Of a stretch of DNA of 64,000 nucleotides, positions 12,190 to 23,729 are shown piece by piece. A program made the position numbers and the translations under genes. Below the pieces are notes generated by a model. The model was not told where the DNA came from. It did no database searches and saw only the letters and a list, made by a program, of their open reading frames with translations. This DNA is from Dryococelus australis (lineage: Eukaryota > Arthropoda > Insecta > Phasmatodea > Phasmatidae), in contig CM056993.1 in assembly GCA_029891345.1 (NCBI GenBank), forward strand, positions 227,150,924 through 227,214,923. Reading direction: 5' to 3'. Each line of letters opens with the position of its first letter. The first letter of the stretch is position 1.

Positions 12190-14120
12190 TTGATTTTCTT
12201 TAATAACTTTGTGACACAGTGTCTCTATCTAGACAGTTTCAAATGTAACTTTCATACAAAACAGATCGGCTTTTATATATTTTAAAATTGCATCTGTCAT
12301 GTGCTCCACCCTAAAGTAAAGATCCTAGTCAACGGCCATAGTTGCTAAAGCGTTGTCTTTTGTTGGCGTGGACGTCGAGGCTGTGTTGTTTTGAGACACG
12401 CATATATCATGACACGAAATTTGAGCGCGAGTCGACAAGCCATAAGTTATTCCGACCCACTGAGACCCATCGCCGTCTGCAAAGTTACGTTTAACCCACT
12501 GCAGATACAGTCTATGAACGTAATGAGCATGGGGTATAAGTTATTCAGTGTTATTTGTGCTCTAATACGACGAAACAAGGATAACGTCAAATTATTTTCA
12601 TGAAAAGTTTATATATTATGCGGTAAACGCATGCACGGTACTAAAGGGAATTACAACACTATGGACAATGCAACTAAGCGAGATGGAAATATCTCGCAAA
12701 TATAAAAAATAATGTGTGTTACCTTCCAACAGAAACGCAAACATGTATGAGATATTAATAGTTAGTCAAATAATTAATACCCAGGGTAATATTTTAATTT
12801 CTTAGAATAAATTATATTTAAACAAGCAATAAAATTTACTCAGAAATAATTATAGATTGTATCCTTCCACCACGAAGAATGTAGAAATGTATTGAATTAC
12901 GAAATAACAATATACTGTATGTTCTTAATAGCGCTTTAGAATGCTGTCTTGTAATATAAAGAATGTTTCTGAATTTTGTGCATAAAATGAAGTCACAGCA
13001 CCTTTGGGTTGAAATAACCAAAAAATCCGAATAACAAATGTCCGGAAAGCAATCTTGTATTACTAAAGTGCCATTGACTTAGGTTCAGTGTACATGCATT
13101 GTTTCCTTTCAATAGTATATATATAAGCATTTTGACATGGGAAGTTGGTGGTGGTGGGGCTGCAGTACTTGGTTGGTATCTACCATGCACGGAGAGGTGG
13201 GTCTGTCATTGCGGTCTCCGCTTACAGTGAGGTCACGTCGACCACGAGATGCGCTCGCAGGCTGCGAGTATTCACTGCTACACTGGTTAAGGTATAAATA
13301 AACTTCTCGTCCGTGAGGTATTAGTGGCTCGTGGGAATGAGAAGCTCTGAGTTTGAGAGAAACTCCGACCGTTTCAGCTGCATTGGGCAAACCTTGTCCA
13401 CAATGCGCGAAGTTCAGCAAATGCTCTTTCTGGCACTGGCAGCCAAGATGACCGCCAGCGGAGGGAGGGAGTTCGGGAAATTCTGAGGAAAAATGGGAAA
13501 AAGTAACGTTTTTGTTTGCGAAATCGAACATTGTGGACGGGAAAATGGGAAGAAAGTGAAATTCGGTGGTAACCAGTCCTCAGCCCGATGCCACAAATTA
13601 TGCTAATTGCAGTCCTCCAGTCCTCCGCCAGACGCCAGGTGGGTCAGAATATACCTTTTCATACTATTGTTCTGAAAACTTAAAATATATTTTCAAAATA
13701 AGTTGCACTGTTATTTTAATCTCAGTGGCTACCTTCTGAAAACTGTGGATAAACGTTTCCGCTTAATGTACGAACTTGTTCACTTCTGTTTTACAACGAT
13801 GAACATCAAAATATCTCACTTTGTGGACCAAATGTATTTAAGTTACTAATCAAGTGTGGTCATGTTACAACTGACATCAAATAGAATAGCCGATGTTACG
13901 ATAGAGTGAGTGCGCGAAGCAAGAAGAGAAAATGTTGGTCAGCTCAGTCTGAAACTGTGCGTTGCGAATCAGCTGGCCTTGGTGCGTGGTCAGGCGGCGG
14001 GGACTCTCTTCAAGGTCGTGTCTGCATGGCGGAAACTGTTGCACTCCAGCCACGATACTATTATGTCTTTATCTTATCTTCGTGATCGCTGCCTTGTGTA
14101 AAACATCTTCACGAACACGC
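12190..14120. other. No recognisable gene; GC-richer block at 13.1-13.6 kb
   Basis: Most of this interval is AT-rich and featureless. The block 13109-13600 is less AT-rich and holds a 140-codon minus-strand frame (13109-13531) with no stop but also no family motif, a composition mix of His/Pro/Ser, and overlapping frames on the same strand. I cannot separate a host exon from chance. A second GC-richer block lies at 13.9-14.23 kb. Confidence 0.4.
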
Positions 14121-14293
14121 CTGCCTTGTCGCCTAAAGCCGATATTACAAACCCTAGTGCACGAGCCGGTATACCAGCTGCTATATGAGCCGCCATGGAA
14201 GATTCGTATTACACGACAGCGACAGTAGATCGCGTACTAGCATTTGACACCCTCGATGGGTGCGCAGTGTGTGGTTTGTAGTAAATATGAACC

Positions 14294-14615
14294 CCATTCG
14301 TAGAACTGCAACCAGTTAGTAACTTGCGTAAGCCTATGAAAAAAAAAAAAACTAGCTAGTACATCTTAATATTGCTATATTACTGTTCACCTTTTACATA
14401 AATTTATTTCATACTAGTAGGCTATAGTTTCATTTATTTTCTTGAAAATGACGAAGTCACTAGAGTACAAGTGTGTTATTTTTAATTTTGACGAAAATTA
14501 CTGACCGGTTGCAAAAAATAGTGTTTTCTTTATGTACCGGGATATTATCCGTATGTAAAATTTAATGATTAAAACAATTTGGGTCTGAGGGAATTTCTAA
14601 CACACGTCCAAAAGT

Positions 14616-14654
<39 letters not shown>

Positions 14655-14921
14655 GTACTACCAGCCCACAAACTATTTGAGGAGTTTATATATTGCAGAT
14701 ATACGAAATCGTTGAATTAATTTTTTCGTACAGTAGGTGGTGTTGAAATTATTAAGAAAGTCTTTAAACAGTAATTAAAAGTTGTCATCACAAATATTAT
14801 TCGTCGTTGTCGTATTTTAAATATATTTAAAAGAGTTTCAACTTCGCAGATGAATAATCAAGATGGAGGCGTCCTTTTTGGTATCTTCATCCACTCGTTT
14901 CAAGTAGTAGCCACAGGGAGC
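14294..14921. repeat. Dispersed repeat R14/56, copy 1
   Basis: From ccattcgtagaactgc to agtagccacaggga this matches 56376-57352 over its length: actagctagtacatcttaat, gaaaattactgaccggttgc, gaataatcaagatggaggcg. Copy 1 carries a (TA)n(TGTA)n expansion at 14617-14656 where copy 2 retains a tRNA-like stretch. No coding capacity. Family not recognised. Confidence 0.85.
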
Positions 14922-15555
14922 GCCCTACGTTCTGAAACTGCAATGTGATTGGACAGGTACGAAACCTGGTATGGGACCTGCACGAAAAATAGGACGGGTC
15001 CAATTACCAAACCTGGTACGAAATCTGGCCGTACAAGGCGGAAAATAACATGACGGGTGTCTCACTAGCCCGTATACTGGCCGCTACGGCGGACCTTGCA
15101 AAACCCTTTACAGAATCTGGTACCGTGTAATATCGCCTTAAGCGTCGTCCTTGAAAGATACTTACTGAAAATTACTTAACACATAACAGGTGTGGTGTGG
15201 AGTCAGGCAGCATACATTATCTTGTCCCTTTTGCATGTGTCACGTTTCAAGTTAAGTATATGATAATATGACAAAAGGTGCATTTGATTTTATTTATGAC
15301 CCTAGTGTTGTAGAAACCTGGCTTCTTCTGACTAATACCATGACATTCACCGCCTGTTATGACCCACGCCGTAATACTTATGTAACATTCACCATATCAG
15401 TTATAGGTTATTTTCTGTAAATAAGCATTTTTAAGCCATCTCAGCGGGCATGACCACAATACAAAAGTTATTTATTTATAGTGGGCTCAGACGTAAGCAT
15501 TTAAAAGAGATATAAAATATATACACTGTGTTTATTAGTCACATAGCAATTATAG

Positions 15556-16168
15556 CTGCGCATCCAAGGTCACGAAGCGAGGGAGCGATACGGGCGACAC
15601 GTAACACCTTCCCTAGCGCCTCATCCAGGCTACGCCCAAGGCCTGCAGTATTTCTGCCAAAAGGATTTACTGTGTAAATTAGATATGTAACAGCGGAACT
15701 TTATTACACGCGTACCTTCGTATTACCGCTTAAGAGTTAGATGGACCCATGAGTTTTTTCGTTTAGTTTTGGGCATATATGTGTGTCTCAGTAGATCAAT
15801 GTTCTGCAAATACGACTTTTTGTCAGAAAGCAGAAAACAATTTTTTTTTTAATTATCCCCCCCCCCTCGCCTGTTGTTTTACTTTTGTCATACTAAGGGG
15901 ATTCTAGGAGGAAAAATGGTCAAATATCACATTTTTGAAGCTTGCCTATGCAGTTGCCTTAAGCGGCAAGAGATAAGTACAAAGACACGGAGGTACTTTA
16001 ATCTGTGGCCTTTCATCGCGTGTAATAAAACCTCTACGTTAATGTTATTCGCACCTTATAGCGTCACGCCGGAAACACTGCACGTCTTGCGCGTAGGAGC
16101 GATGAGACACAATGCGTTCGTGTTAGTGTCGCCCGTATAGTTCCCTCGCTTCTTGACCTTGGACGCAG
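15556..16168. mobile_element. MITE-like element with long inverted repeats
   Basis: The ends ctgcg(ca)tccaaggtca and its complement are inverted repeats. Homology continues inward through gaagcgagggagcgatacgg and gggcgacac, then more weakly (gcagtattt, tttattacacgcg, taccgcttaag) to about 190 bp in each arm. The central 15.75-15.95 kb is not repeated. It has no transposase, so it would depend on another element. No convincing target-site duplication is visible. The frame at 15874-16140 lies inside it and is not a gene. Confidence 0.75.
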
Positions 16169-16365
16169 AGGTCCATCCCACAGTACGTTTTGGATATAGA
16201 CGTGTTTTAAACTACAGAAAATCATACCGCGTTGCTTTGAAGATTGTCGAGGGAGGCAGTTACCCGTCTCGAACTTCGTCTCGCATGACAGCTTGACACG
16301 TTGTGGCAGCTACTACACATACTTTTTCCAAACTTTGTACAGCTCTCTGAACCGTAGGCGCTTCT

Positions 16366-16495
16366 AAAACCAACTTGGTGAGTTGATAGTATATAAAGCA
16401 AATATATAAAACCAACTTGGTAAGTTGATAGTACATAAAGCAAACATATATAACCAACTTGGTGAGTTGATAGTACATAAAGCATACATATAAAA
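16366..16495. repeat. Three 42-bp tandem repeats
   Basis: Three units starting at 16369, 16411 and 16453 each read accaacttggt(g/a)agttgata followed by gta(t/c)ataaagcaaa and a short AT spacer. The units are contiguous with no unique spacers, so this is a minisatellite rather than a CRISPR array. The minus-strand frames over it show the echo in peptide form (STHQVGF repeats). Confidence 0.9.
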
Positions 16496-16499
16496 TTAT

Positions 16500-17398
16500 T
16501 TGATTTTAATAGAAACGATATAAAATTTTCAAAAAAATTAGAGCATTACAAATATTTTACAGCTATGCCATTGATATCAAATCATATAACAATATAATTA
16601 AACTTGGTATTGTGGCAGTGTATAGAGCAAAAATTAAATATGCAAATTTACAGACACTCTAGTAGGCAAGTTTGGAAGAAAATTAAATACTAATCTTGGA
16701 ATCGACCAACATGATTCCTATCAAATGTGAAATACAAATGTTATTGCCGCCTGAAATATTTGTAGTGGAGTTTGTTTTATAAATGGGAGCCTATTACTGT
16801 GTGTTACATTCACAATCTATTACACCAGTAAAACAATTTAAGTAGCTATTTCTTTGAACGCCGATTGTAATAACGAAATTAAGCCATTTTGGAAAATAAC
16901 ATAAACGAAAAATACAACTTAATTATCACATCTCAGTAACTTCTTAATCGAACTCCAACACATTTGTCATGCGATTACAGATTAGTCTATCATATTCAAA
17001 ATATGGTTTTTCTATTTTAGTTTTATATACGCTATCATTAGTAAGAACCCGGGGGGGGGGGGGTTTCTAACTCAATGGGGATGCCACATTTATTGATAGC
17101 AAAGGGTTATACTGATTGGAAGGGTTAATCAAATTGATTTAAATTGAGTGAAAGGGTTAATCAAATTGAAAGGGTAAAATTTAGTGAAAGGGTTGATTTT
17201 AAATCCGATAAAAAAATTTAATCCAATTTTAATTCGATGGGAAATTTTTAATTCAATTTTTTTGCGTTTGGTGCAAGATTGTACTAAGAGCCAAATTTAT
17301 TAGCTTCTTTCCTTCTTTTTGTAGGTTGGGGAGCAGCTCTGAAAGATGTTCACTTTCTGAGCTCTGGCATTCGATGAGGTGTGACGTGTTGGGCAAAG

Positions 17399-17400
<2 letters not shown>
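16500..17400. other. No recognisable gene
   Basis: AT-rich DNA with a poly-G tract near 17051-17063 and a cluster of short degenerate repeats with the word gaaagggttaatcaaattga at about 17.10-17.20 kb. Confidence 0.6.

Positions 17401-17460
<60 letters not shown>
17400..17460. repeat. (AT)n microsatellite abutting a palindrome
   Basis: About 30 uninterrupted AT units end exactly where the left arm of the large palindrome begins. Confidence 0.95.
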
Positions 17461-17462
<2 letters not shown>

Positions 17463-18095
17463 TGTATGCAGGAAGACTGCCATTTCATTTGTAGCGAATT
17501 TTTTTTGCTTCGTTAGTAAATTAATTAATTCATTTCAAGGCACCTGGAGATTCACATGATTGTGATCGTTTAGCACTTGACGACACTAGATGTTAGTCAC
17601 GTAGTTATGTTCGTTTAAAATTTGTGATTCTATTAGTGTAATTTATTCACAGGTAGAACTCGTTTAAACATTCTGAAATTATTTATTTCGTGCATCGCTG
17701 TTATTCATTTGGAATAATACTATCTTTCAAAGCAGCCTATCAGCCAACACCATCTACGAGAGACAAAATTTACACTTATGTAAATTTTGTCTCTCGTAGA
17801 TGGTGTTGGCTGATAGGCGGCTTTGAAAGATAGTATTATTCCAAATGAATAACAGCGATGCACGAAATAAATAATTTCAGAATGTTTAAACGAGTTCTAC
17901 CTGTGAATAAATTACACTAATAGAATCACAAATTTTAAACGAACATAACTACGTGACTAACATCTAGTGTCGTCAAGTGCTAAACGATCACAATCATGTG
18001 AATCTCCAGGTGCCTTGAAATGAATTAATTAATTTACTAACGAAGCAAAAAAAATTCGCTACAAATTAAATGGCAGTCTTCCTGCATACAAGATA
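17458..18095. repeat. Near-perfect 638-bp palindrome
   Basis: Left arm 17458-17773 and right arm 17780-18095 are reverse complements across a 6-base centre (acttat). By direct reading I find two mismatches: c/a near 17486 and a/c near 17733, each against the opposite arm. The outer boundary is cttgtatgcaggaagactgc and its complement. The arms carry no open frame of note, and the nearest tRNA- or transposase-like sequence is outside. It may be a foldback element, a recent inverted duplication or an assembly artefact. The adjacent (AT)n on one side only favours a break-related event. Confidence 0.95.
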
Positions 18096-18789
18096 CAGAA
18101 AAAAATGTAGCACTACTTGACGCCTATCGCACATGCCTGACATAATTTCAAAACACGTACATCGGCCTGTGAGACTGATGAGGTACTTTAGAAACGGCAG
18201 CCACATGTTAAAATTAATTAATTGACTAACACAAGTAAAAATAAAAACGTTTAAGATAATCCATTCGCTCGGGAGTACGTTGCAGCACTGACTTGGATGT
18301 AGCACTTACATCAACTTATAACCTGCGTCGGCCTACGTTTGATTATAGACTGTGGTGAAAAACTCCGAAGTTTTAATGAAAATACAAAACGAATGTTTTC
18401 AAATAAATTAAAGGTCTAACGAAGACAAGATCATGGAAATAACTAAACGAATTAAAAAACATGTAATGAAATCGCACCAGGAGCTCCCCCAGAACATATC
18501 CATCTGCCTCGGTGGCTGGTGAATGGATGAGTTGAGCTTATTTCGAGAGCCTTACTATATATGTGGAGCGTGGCTGAGTTTAAATTTACGACTGACAAAA
18601 CCTAGTTCCCTACCAAGCTACTATTAACGACTTGATTACGCCATTCATCCTACAACAGACAACGAAACTATAATCTATTTTTATTTTTAACTTATCCTGA
18701 TATTTAATGCAAGTTTCACTATTGTTAGAATAATTCACTTTTGAAACAAATTTTTTCCATCGAAGTATACAGACACTCGGATGGCTTAG

Positions 18790-19640
18790 TCTTGCAACAC
18801 TTTATAGAAACGTACTATATATTAATTTTAATTATTTAAAATAATAGACGTACAACGAAATTATTTCCATTAAGTCTGTGAAATTCACAGCACTAGTTAG
18901 CGAAACGATACTTGAAAATGATAGCAAGTTTCGTCGACCGAACTCAGAAACGAGGTTTACATGAAAATTATTTTATTCCCGGAAAAATTTTGTCTCCCTA
19001 TACATTAAAAAAAAGTTACAACAATTTTTTTAATATGAAGACTATATTCGCAGCTAACACTCGGGCACATGATATGTCTACACTTTTCGAAGCCAGCTGG
19101 CCGCAGCGTCCAGTGAAGTCGAGAGAGCTGGTGTAAACGTGTATCCTCGACATGTGTTTGCGAAGAACTAAGATGTCGCCAACCAGCGAGAACTGTTCAC
19201 GTCGGTACTGCCCTCCCCAAACCTCTTACCCAGAACACGTATTTGTGTGAAAAGAGGCTTCCTGTCCAAGGTCACGCAACAACACCCCAGAGGGCATTTT
19301 TCGGCGATGTTTTTCCCCTCCCCCTCTAACACAGTGTTCATTTTCTGCTGGCTGGAGGGCTGCTCTATCCAAGGTCACACACCCTCGCTATCGATCCAAG
19401 AACCCACAGCCCCGACTCCCTCCCTTTACCACCAGCCCAGATTGCATCTTTTGTCCAATAATTTCGGGGGCTCTCCACCTGCCATACACCCCTCAAGACA
19501 CCAAGTTGGACTCTTCCAGAATTTTTATTTGTTTGCAAAACTACACTTTACCCATGAATTGTGGACTCTCCTGGAATTTTACCCTGTCTGGTTCTGTAAG
19601 AAGAATAGTTATTTCCCCACCCACTCCTTCCTATGACTTA
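18790..19640. repeat. Maverick left terminal inverted repeat
   Basis: The outer end (agtcttgcaaca...ctttatagaaac, then tatattaattttaattattt) matches the reverse complement of 34183 inward. Strong blocks include cactagttagcgaaacgata, caagtttcgtcgacc, catgaaaattattttattcc, gtcgagagagctggtgta and aaggtcacgcaacaacaccc. The inner half is GC-rich and pyrimidine-rich. The frames at 19247-19636 and 19506-19700 are TIR sequence, not genes. The similarity becomes patchy inside about 19.45 kb. Confidence 0.88.
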
Positions 19641-20440
19641 CCATACCTAGAACCTTCAAAACTTTGTGGCAGGGAATGTTTGAAAAATTCTCGCATTTAG
19701 ACTCTCCGTGTTTGAACAATTATTTCCATAGAATAAATATTTAAGAAATTTTTCTGAAAAATTATTCTCTTAACATTAATTACTAAATTGATTATAATAG
19801 CAGTGAATATGCAACTGTATATACGGAACTGTAATTTATTGTTGCCGATTAAATTTCGCTAACACAATAAATTATTATTCTACACCTCTTCCACCAAATC
19901 CCGCATAGCAAAGTAAAAACTTTTATAAAATCTTAGATGAAAATTTTCCCAAGTATAATTTATTTCTTTGTCATTATTATTACCGAATTTAAACCCATTA
20001 CTATGAAGGAAATAAAATTATGACATTTCTTTTCTAACACCAAAACCCAATCTTGTATGTGTGGTTGTGTAAACCCATTTCTGATATTTAAGAGAAATTA
20101 GATCAAAGTGCTGTTAGGAACACACAGCGAACATCAACCTATATTTTGTTATACCTCACTTGTTCTTCTATCCTATATCTTAACACTATTGTTTATCATT
20201 AGTTAATACAGAAATAATATTCTCTTTCCTTTGTAATATACATAGGTTATGTAAATCTTCACGCCTCCCTGCAAATAATTCTTAAAAAAAGTAGTAACAT
20301 AAGATACGAAATAAATAAGTTTGGAATATTTACATGATTTTTTTAAGAAAAGTATAATTAAAATGATTAGAACATGCAGGATTATTGCTTAAATGTTATT
20401 CCAATGAAATGATAATCCAATCAACAAGCCAACTGATTGC
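19640..20440. other. AT-rich spacer between left TIR and integrase
   Basis: No open frame or family motif. On the element's minus-strand gene block this is the 3' flank of the integrase. Confidence 0.6.
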
Positions 20441-21530
20441 AGAATAAATACTATGTACATTATGTATCGACAGGTTTATTAAATAACGAATATAAAACAT
20501 ATGAAATATAATTTTCAAATCTCTTATTTGGTATCATAATTTTACAATAATTGTATTGCAAGCTCTTAAGATCTTGATTCTTAACCTCGGAGTCGTGTAC
20601 TTTTGAAAAACCCCTCCATCTAACCAAGGACATATCTTTCTTCATTTAATGATTTTATCAACCAAATATTCATTTGGAGAACTGCCTTTTTGCAGTTCAT
20701 GCTTGTAAAAACCGCCATTTATAGGTTCTCCATCATAGGTTTCTAGGTAATACACTCTGGGATATGTTTGTCTAATTGGAATGATTTTAAGTATTTCATA
20801 AGACCAATTAACCGTAAATTTTTTTCTCAAAGATTCCTGTCTGCTTCCAGATATGTATAAATTTGCCAACTTTGAACTTTGGTTTTCTTTCATCAATAAC
20901 TTTAACATTATTATAAATACTTTTCATTAGACTATTATCCATAACTTCTTTGGGCACCATCTTAATAGTTCTTTGATATCTGGAAAATTAAAATTTTAAT
21001 ATTTCAGGCAAAATGTCAACCCATTTGTAAGTCCCTTTCGATGTTAAATATTCATATATTAACTGCTTAATCGATTTGTTGTAATGTTTCACAACACTGG
21101 CTTTAAGGTCTGAATAAGTTGCATAGTGATTAATACCATAATTTGTCATCAGTTACTGGAACAGTGCAGAAAAAAAGCCTCTGTCTGTGTGGAGCGAATT
21201 TAGCTTTCTCTCTTTCAAAATGATCTGCATTGTATAGATAATGCATTTCCCAGTTTTCTTTTTCAAAGTTATACCACAACCATATTTCGAATAAACATCT
21301 ATTATGGTTAAAATAAAATTGCATCTTTTATTGTATTTTGAAAGCAATGTCATTTCACAACAAATCTGCTTGAAAAATATAATTTAACACTTGGATATCT
21401 TATCCTTGCAGGAGCGTGAAGCTCTTCAGAAATATTTCTAAACTTCATTGGTAATACAACCGTTTTCTTTCAGCTCTTCAATAATAGAAACAATTTCATT
21501 TGTATGTTAATTATTACCAGATTCTCTCTA
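20440..21530 (-). pseudogene. Maverick retroviral-type integrase with C-terminal chromodomain
   Basis: The intact enzyme inserts element DNA by DDE chemistry. Reading from high to low coordinate, an N-terminal linker (EELHAPARI, about 21420) precedes the RNase H-fold core with FILTIIDVYSKYG (about 21310, first catalytic Asp) and LNSLHTDRGF (about 21190, second catalytic Asp). Core remnants follow near 21000-21120. The C-terminal region has NWSYEILKI and YPRVYYLETYDGEPINGGFY (about 20850-20700), then a chromodomain start YLVDKIIK and, in another frame, SLVRWRGF (about 20610). At least four frame changes or stops separate the blocks, so it is inactive. It is the last gene of the minus-strand block. 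Chromodomain-bearing integrases are typical of insect Mavericks. Confidence 0.88.
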
Positions 21531-21639
21531 AGCGATGAGATGTTTTAATCTTTCGACCAATTCATTAGGATTGTTCCAATTTACAGGTGAAAACCAGTTG
21601 TCAATTACATCGTTATATATTCCCGATCCGACTATGTCT

Positions 21640-22180
21640 CCTATTAAATGTAGTTTTGGGTGGTTTTCATCTCATAAACGGTTATTTGCGTTCGTACAAC
21701 GAATAAGTTGTTTATATTTCTGTAAATTAGTGTCGGAATATCCATTTGGAAAGTTTTTAAACAATAATTCAAACAATCCTTGACTCAGATCAGTTATATA
21801 ATCACCTATTTTAATTTTATTATCAGGCAAAAACGTTATTACTGAATCTCCAAGGAACCAGAAGTCATCATGTCGATAAACATCAAATGTTGTATCACAC
21901 ATAGACGAAGATGGCTTTAAAGCTAAATATGGTGTGTTAAATGAGAGAGTGGTTGAAATTTGTTCTTCTTTGTTAAAGGATCTTCTTCCATTTTAATTCA
22001 CAAAGCTGTGTCATTAGGCGAATTCAACACAGAATGCAATGTATCTATTCTACTCTTAACAGGTTTAAATATTTATTCATTTAAAACATCTTGTTCGATA
22101 CTGGCTCATTTGGCTTTTAAATATTTTTCCTTCACAGCATATATAAAGTTATGTAATTCCAAGACAGACATGTTTGATTA
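21640..22180 (-). pseudogene. DUF8207-like Maverick protein
   Basis: The frame 21672-21902 on the minus strand contains FWFLGDSVITF, KIKIGDYI and a C-terminal block GLFELLFKNFPNGYSDTNLQ-KYKQL, followed by a TNAN stretch. This is the conserved layout (W-x-L-G-D, then I-G-D, then G-L-x-E-L-L-x-x-x-P, then L-x-x-Y-K-x-L, then T-N-A) of a protein of unknown function found next to integrase in insect Mavericks. The N-terminal part, normally helical, lies in broken frames between 21.9 and 22.2 kb. The family name is from memory and should be checked; the function is unknown. Confidence 0.7.
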
Positions 22181-22198
22181 AATTACATTAAATTTGTC

Positions 22199-22440
22199 CT
22201 ATTTATATATGAATTCAGTTGTTGCTTTTCGAATTGCTGCAGTAGCTCGACTAACTGCGACACTAATTCGATTCCTTTGCACTTTTTCAATCTTATCGAC
22301 TTTACTTAAAACAACATCCAATTTAGCTATATTTTTAGCTTTCAAATCATTGATAAAATAATTTATATGTATTTCCAAATAATTATTTTGTTTTCTCAAA
22401 TCTTTTTGGGTAACTGAACCAAATTTTTAAATTATGAAAT
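22199..22440 (-). pseudogene. Helical segment, probably N-terminal part of the DUF8207-like protein
   Basis: The 66-codon minus-strand frame 22199-22399 is rich in Lys, Ile, Val and Asn with a heptad-like pattern (KLDVVLSKVDKIEKVQ), suggesting a coiled coil. It sits directly upstream, in the direction of transcription, of the DUF8207-like block, and a stop plus frame change separate them. It could be a separate small protein. No enzymatic motif. Confidence 0.5.
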
Positions 22441-22477
22441 CATTGTTTCTATATTGCATTATTTGTTCCATTTGTAT

Positions 22478-22947
22478 TTAAAGTTGTTTTATAACAGTAT
22501 CCTTTACCACTTCATTTATTACAATTCTTAAATTTTCTTGTATTTCTGTAAGTTTTGTTGTAAAATAAATTTTTGTCATATCATTAAAGTCTTTACTAAA
22601 TTCATTTAAACATTCTTCTATTCTAAATGCATTGCTTTGCAAATCATTGCTAATATTAGTTAAAATGTTTGCAATTGCGCTCATGTTTTATAAACATTAT
22701 CATTCAAATCCACTAATGTCATTAATTTCTCTTGAATATAGTTTAATTGAGATTTAAATATGTTTAGCACAAGGGAGTTTAAGTCTTCCACATAATGTAT
22801 ATTTACCACATCAGTAACTTTCACAGCCATGCCCATATTACATAATTTATGTCCATTAAAATTACAATATCCATCACAAATTTTGGTTAAACAGCTATTG
22901 TAATAATTGTGTTTTATAATGCAACCTCCAAACTTTGAAATACTCAT
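22478..22947 (-). pseudogene. Fibre-like/coiled-coil protein remnant
   Basis: Two minus-strand frames, 22681-22947 and 22478-22684, overlap by 4 bases and look like one gene broken by a frameshift. The first begins MSISKFGG and holds NGHKLCNMGMAV followed by D-V-V-N-x-x-Y-V. This resembles the G-x-K-x-x-N-V-x-x-P-x-x-x-x-D-A-(V/A)-x-x-x-Y-V motif of trimeric phage and virus fibre proteins. The second frame is a long predicted coiled coil (FRIEECLNEFSKDFNDMTKI). In a Maverick it could be a vertex fibre or attachment protein; this is inference from the motif alone. Confidence 0.55.
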
Positions 22948-22974
22948 TTTTCTTCGTTTGGTGTAAAAAAACTA

Positions 22975-23570
22975 TCAAAGCCAGACATATATGGGAAATG
23001 TTGCTATAATCACCAAAAAACTATACTTGTCTTTCCAACAGTAAAAACAGATCTTTAAACTTTGTAAAAGTCTTATCACGTAAAACATGATCATTGTAAA
23101 TATGTTGCAGATTAATATTGTCCATTTTAACACAATTGCCATATTTGCATTATCACACAAATAACGTTTTGGTATATGTGCATAACTTCGTGATAGATAA
23201 AAACAATCAATGTTTGAATGTCGACCAAAACTAAAATATTGTTGTATTTCACCATGCAGTTCACACCAAACATCGTCAAAAATAAATACAGAATTGGCTA
23301 ATGATTCATTCGGAGGCACTATATCTTCTTTATTTGTAAAAGAGAAATATCGCATTCCATCAATGAATGACAAAATGGTTGCTAACTATTGATTTTCTCT
23401 TGTTGTATTGCTTTAAAAAACACAAATATGTTTTCAAATTTAAGACCATTTGAATGACCCAACAGCGACATAATAACACAAGTTTTCCACATGAAGAAAG
23501 ACCACTTATTATACAAAATGTATTTTATTGTAAAATAATACCATGTTTCTAATCAATTATGTTTTCTTTC
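22975..23570 (-). pseudogene. FtsK/HerA-type DNA-packaging ATPase
   Basis: The intact protein would pump element DNA into capsids. The minus strand shows a Walker A region near 23500-23475 reading GLSSCGK, with the next residue Leu instead of Thr/Ser. It also shows a Walker B block SVFIFDDVW near 23290 and the conserved block YFSFGRHSNIDCFYLS with a sensor-like S-Y-A-x-I-P-K (about 23240-23170). At least one frameshift separates Walker A from Walker B, and the C-terminal end after about 23130 is scrambled. It heads the minus-strand gene block, diverging from the PLA2-like gene on the plus strand, and reads as a dead copy. Confidence 0.85.
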
Positions 23571-23729
23571 ATATTAACAATTACTGGCAGACGTACATTT
23601 AGTTTTATAACCTTCATATCTACACAATTACACATATAACATAGTATAATGTAATGTACTAACATAACATACTAACATAAAAATAATAAATTCAAGTTTA
23701 TATAAAGGTTTGCGTTCAGATGAAAATAA
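23570..23729. promoter_or_regulatory. Divergent intergenic region of the Maverick
   Basis: About 160 bp of very AT-rich DNA lie between the ATPase (minus) and PLA2-like gene (plus), with short repeats acataacatactaacata at 23650-23680 and ttatataaagg at 23698. It is the natural place for a bidirectional promoter. No factor-binding motif is claimed. Confidence 0.35.

Noticed and set aside
16366..16495. CRISPR-like array
   Set aside because: Three contiguous 42-bp units without unique spacers, in animal DNA; a minisatellite.
17253..17559. Overlapping ORFs on both strands
   Set aside because: Created by the (AT)30 tract; symmetrical YIYIYI translation on both strands.
18100..18790. Continuation of gypsy pol left of the Maverick
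   Set aside because: Minus-strand reading of this stretch shows no RT motif and many stops, so a simple insertion model is not supported.
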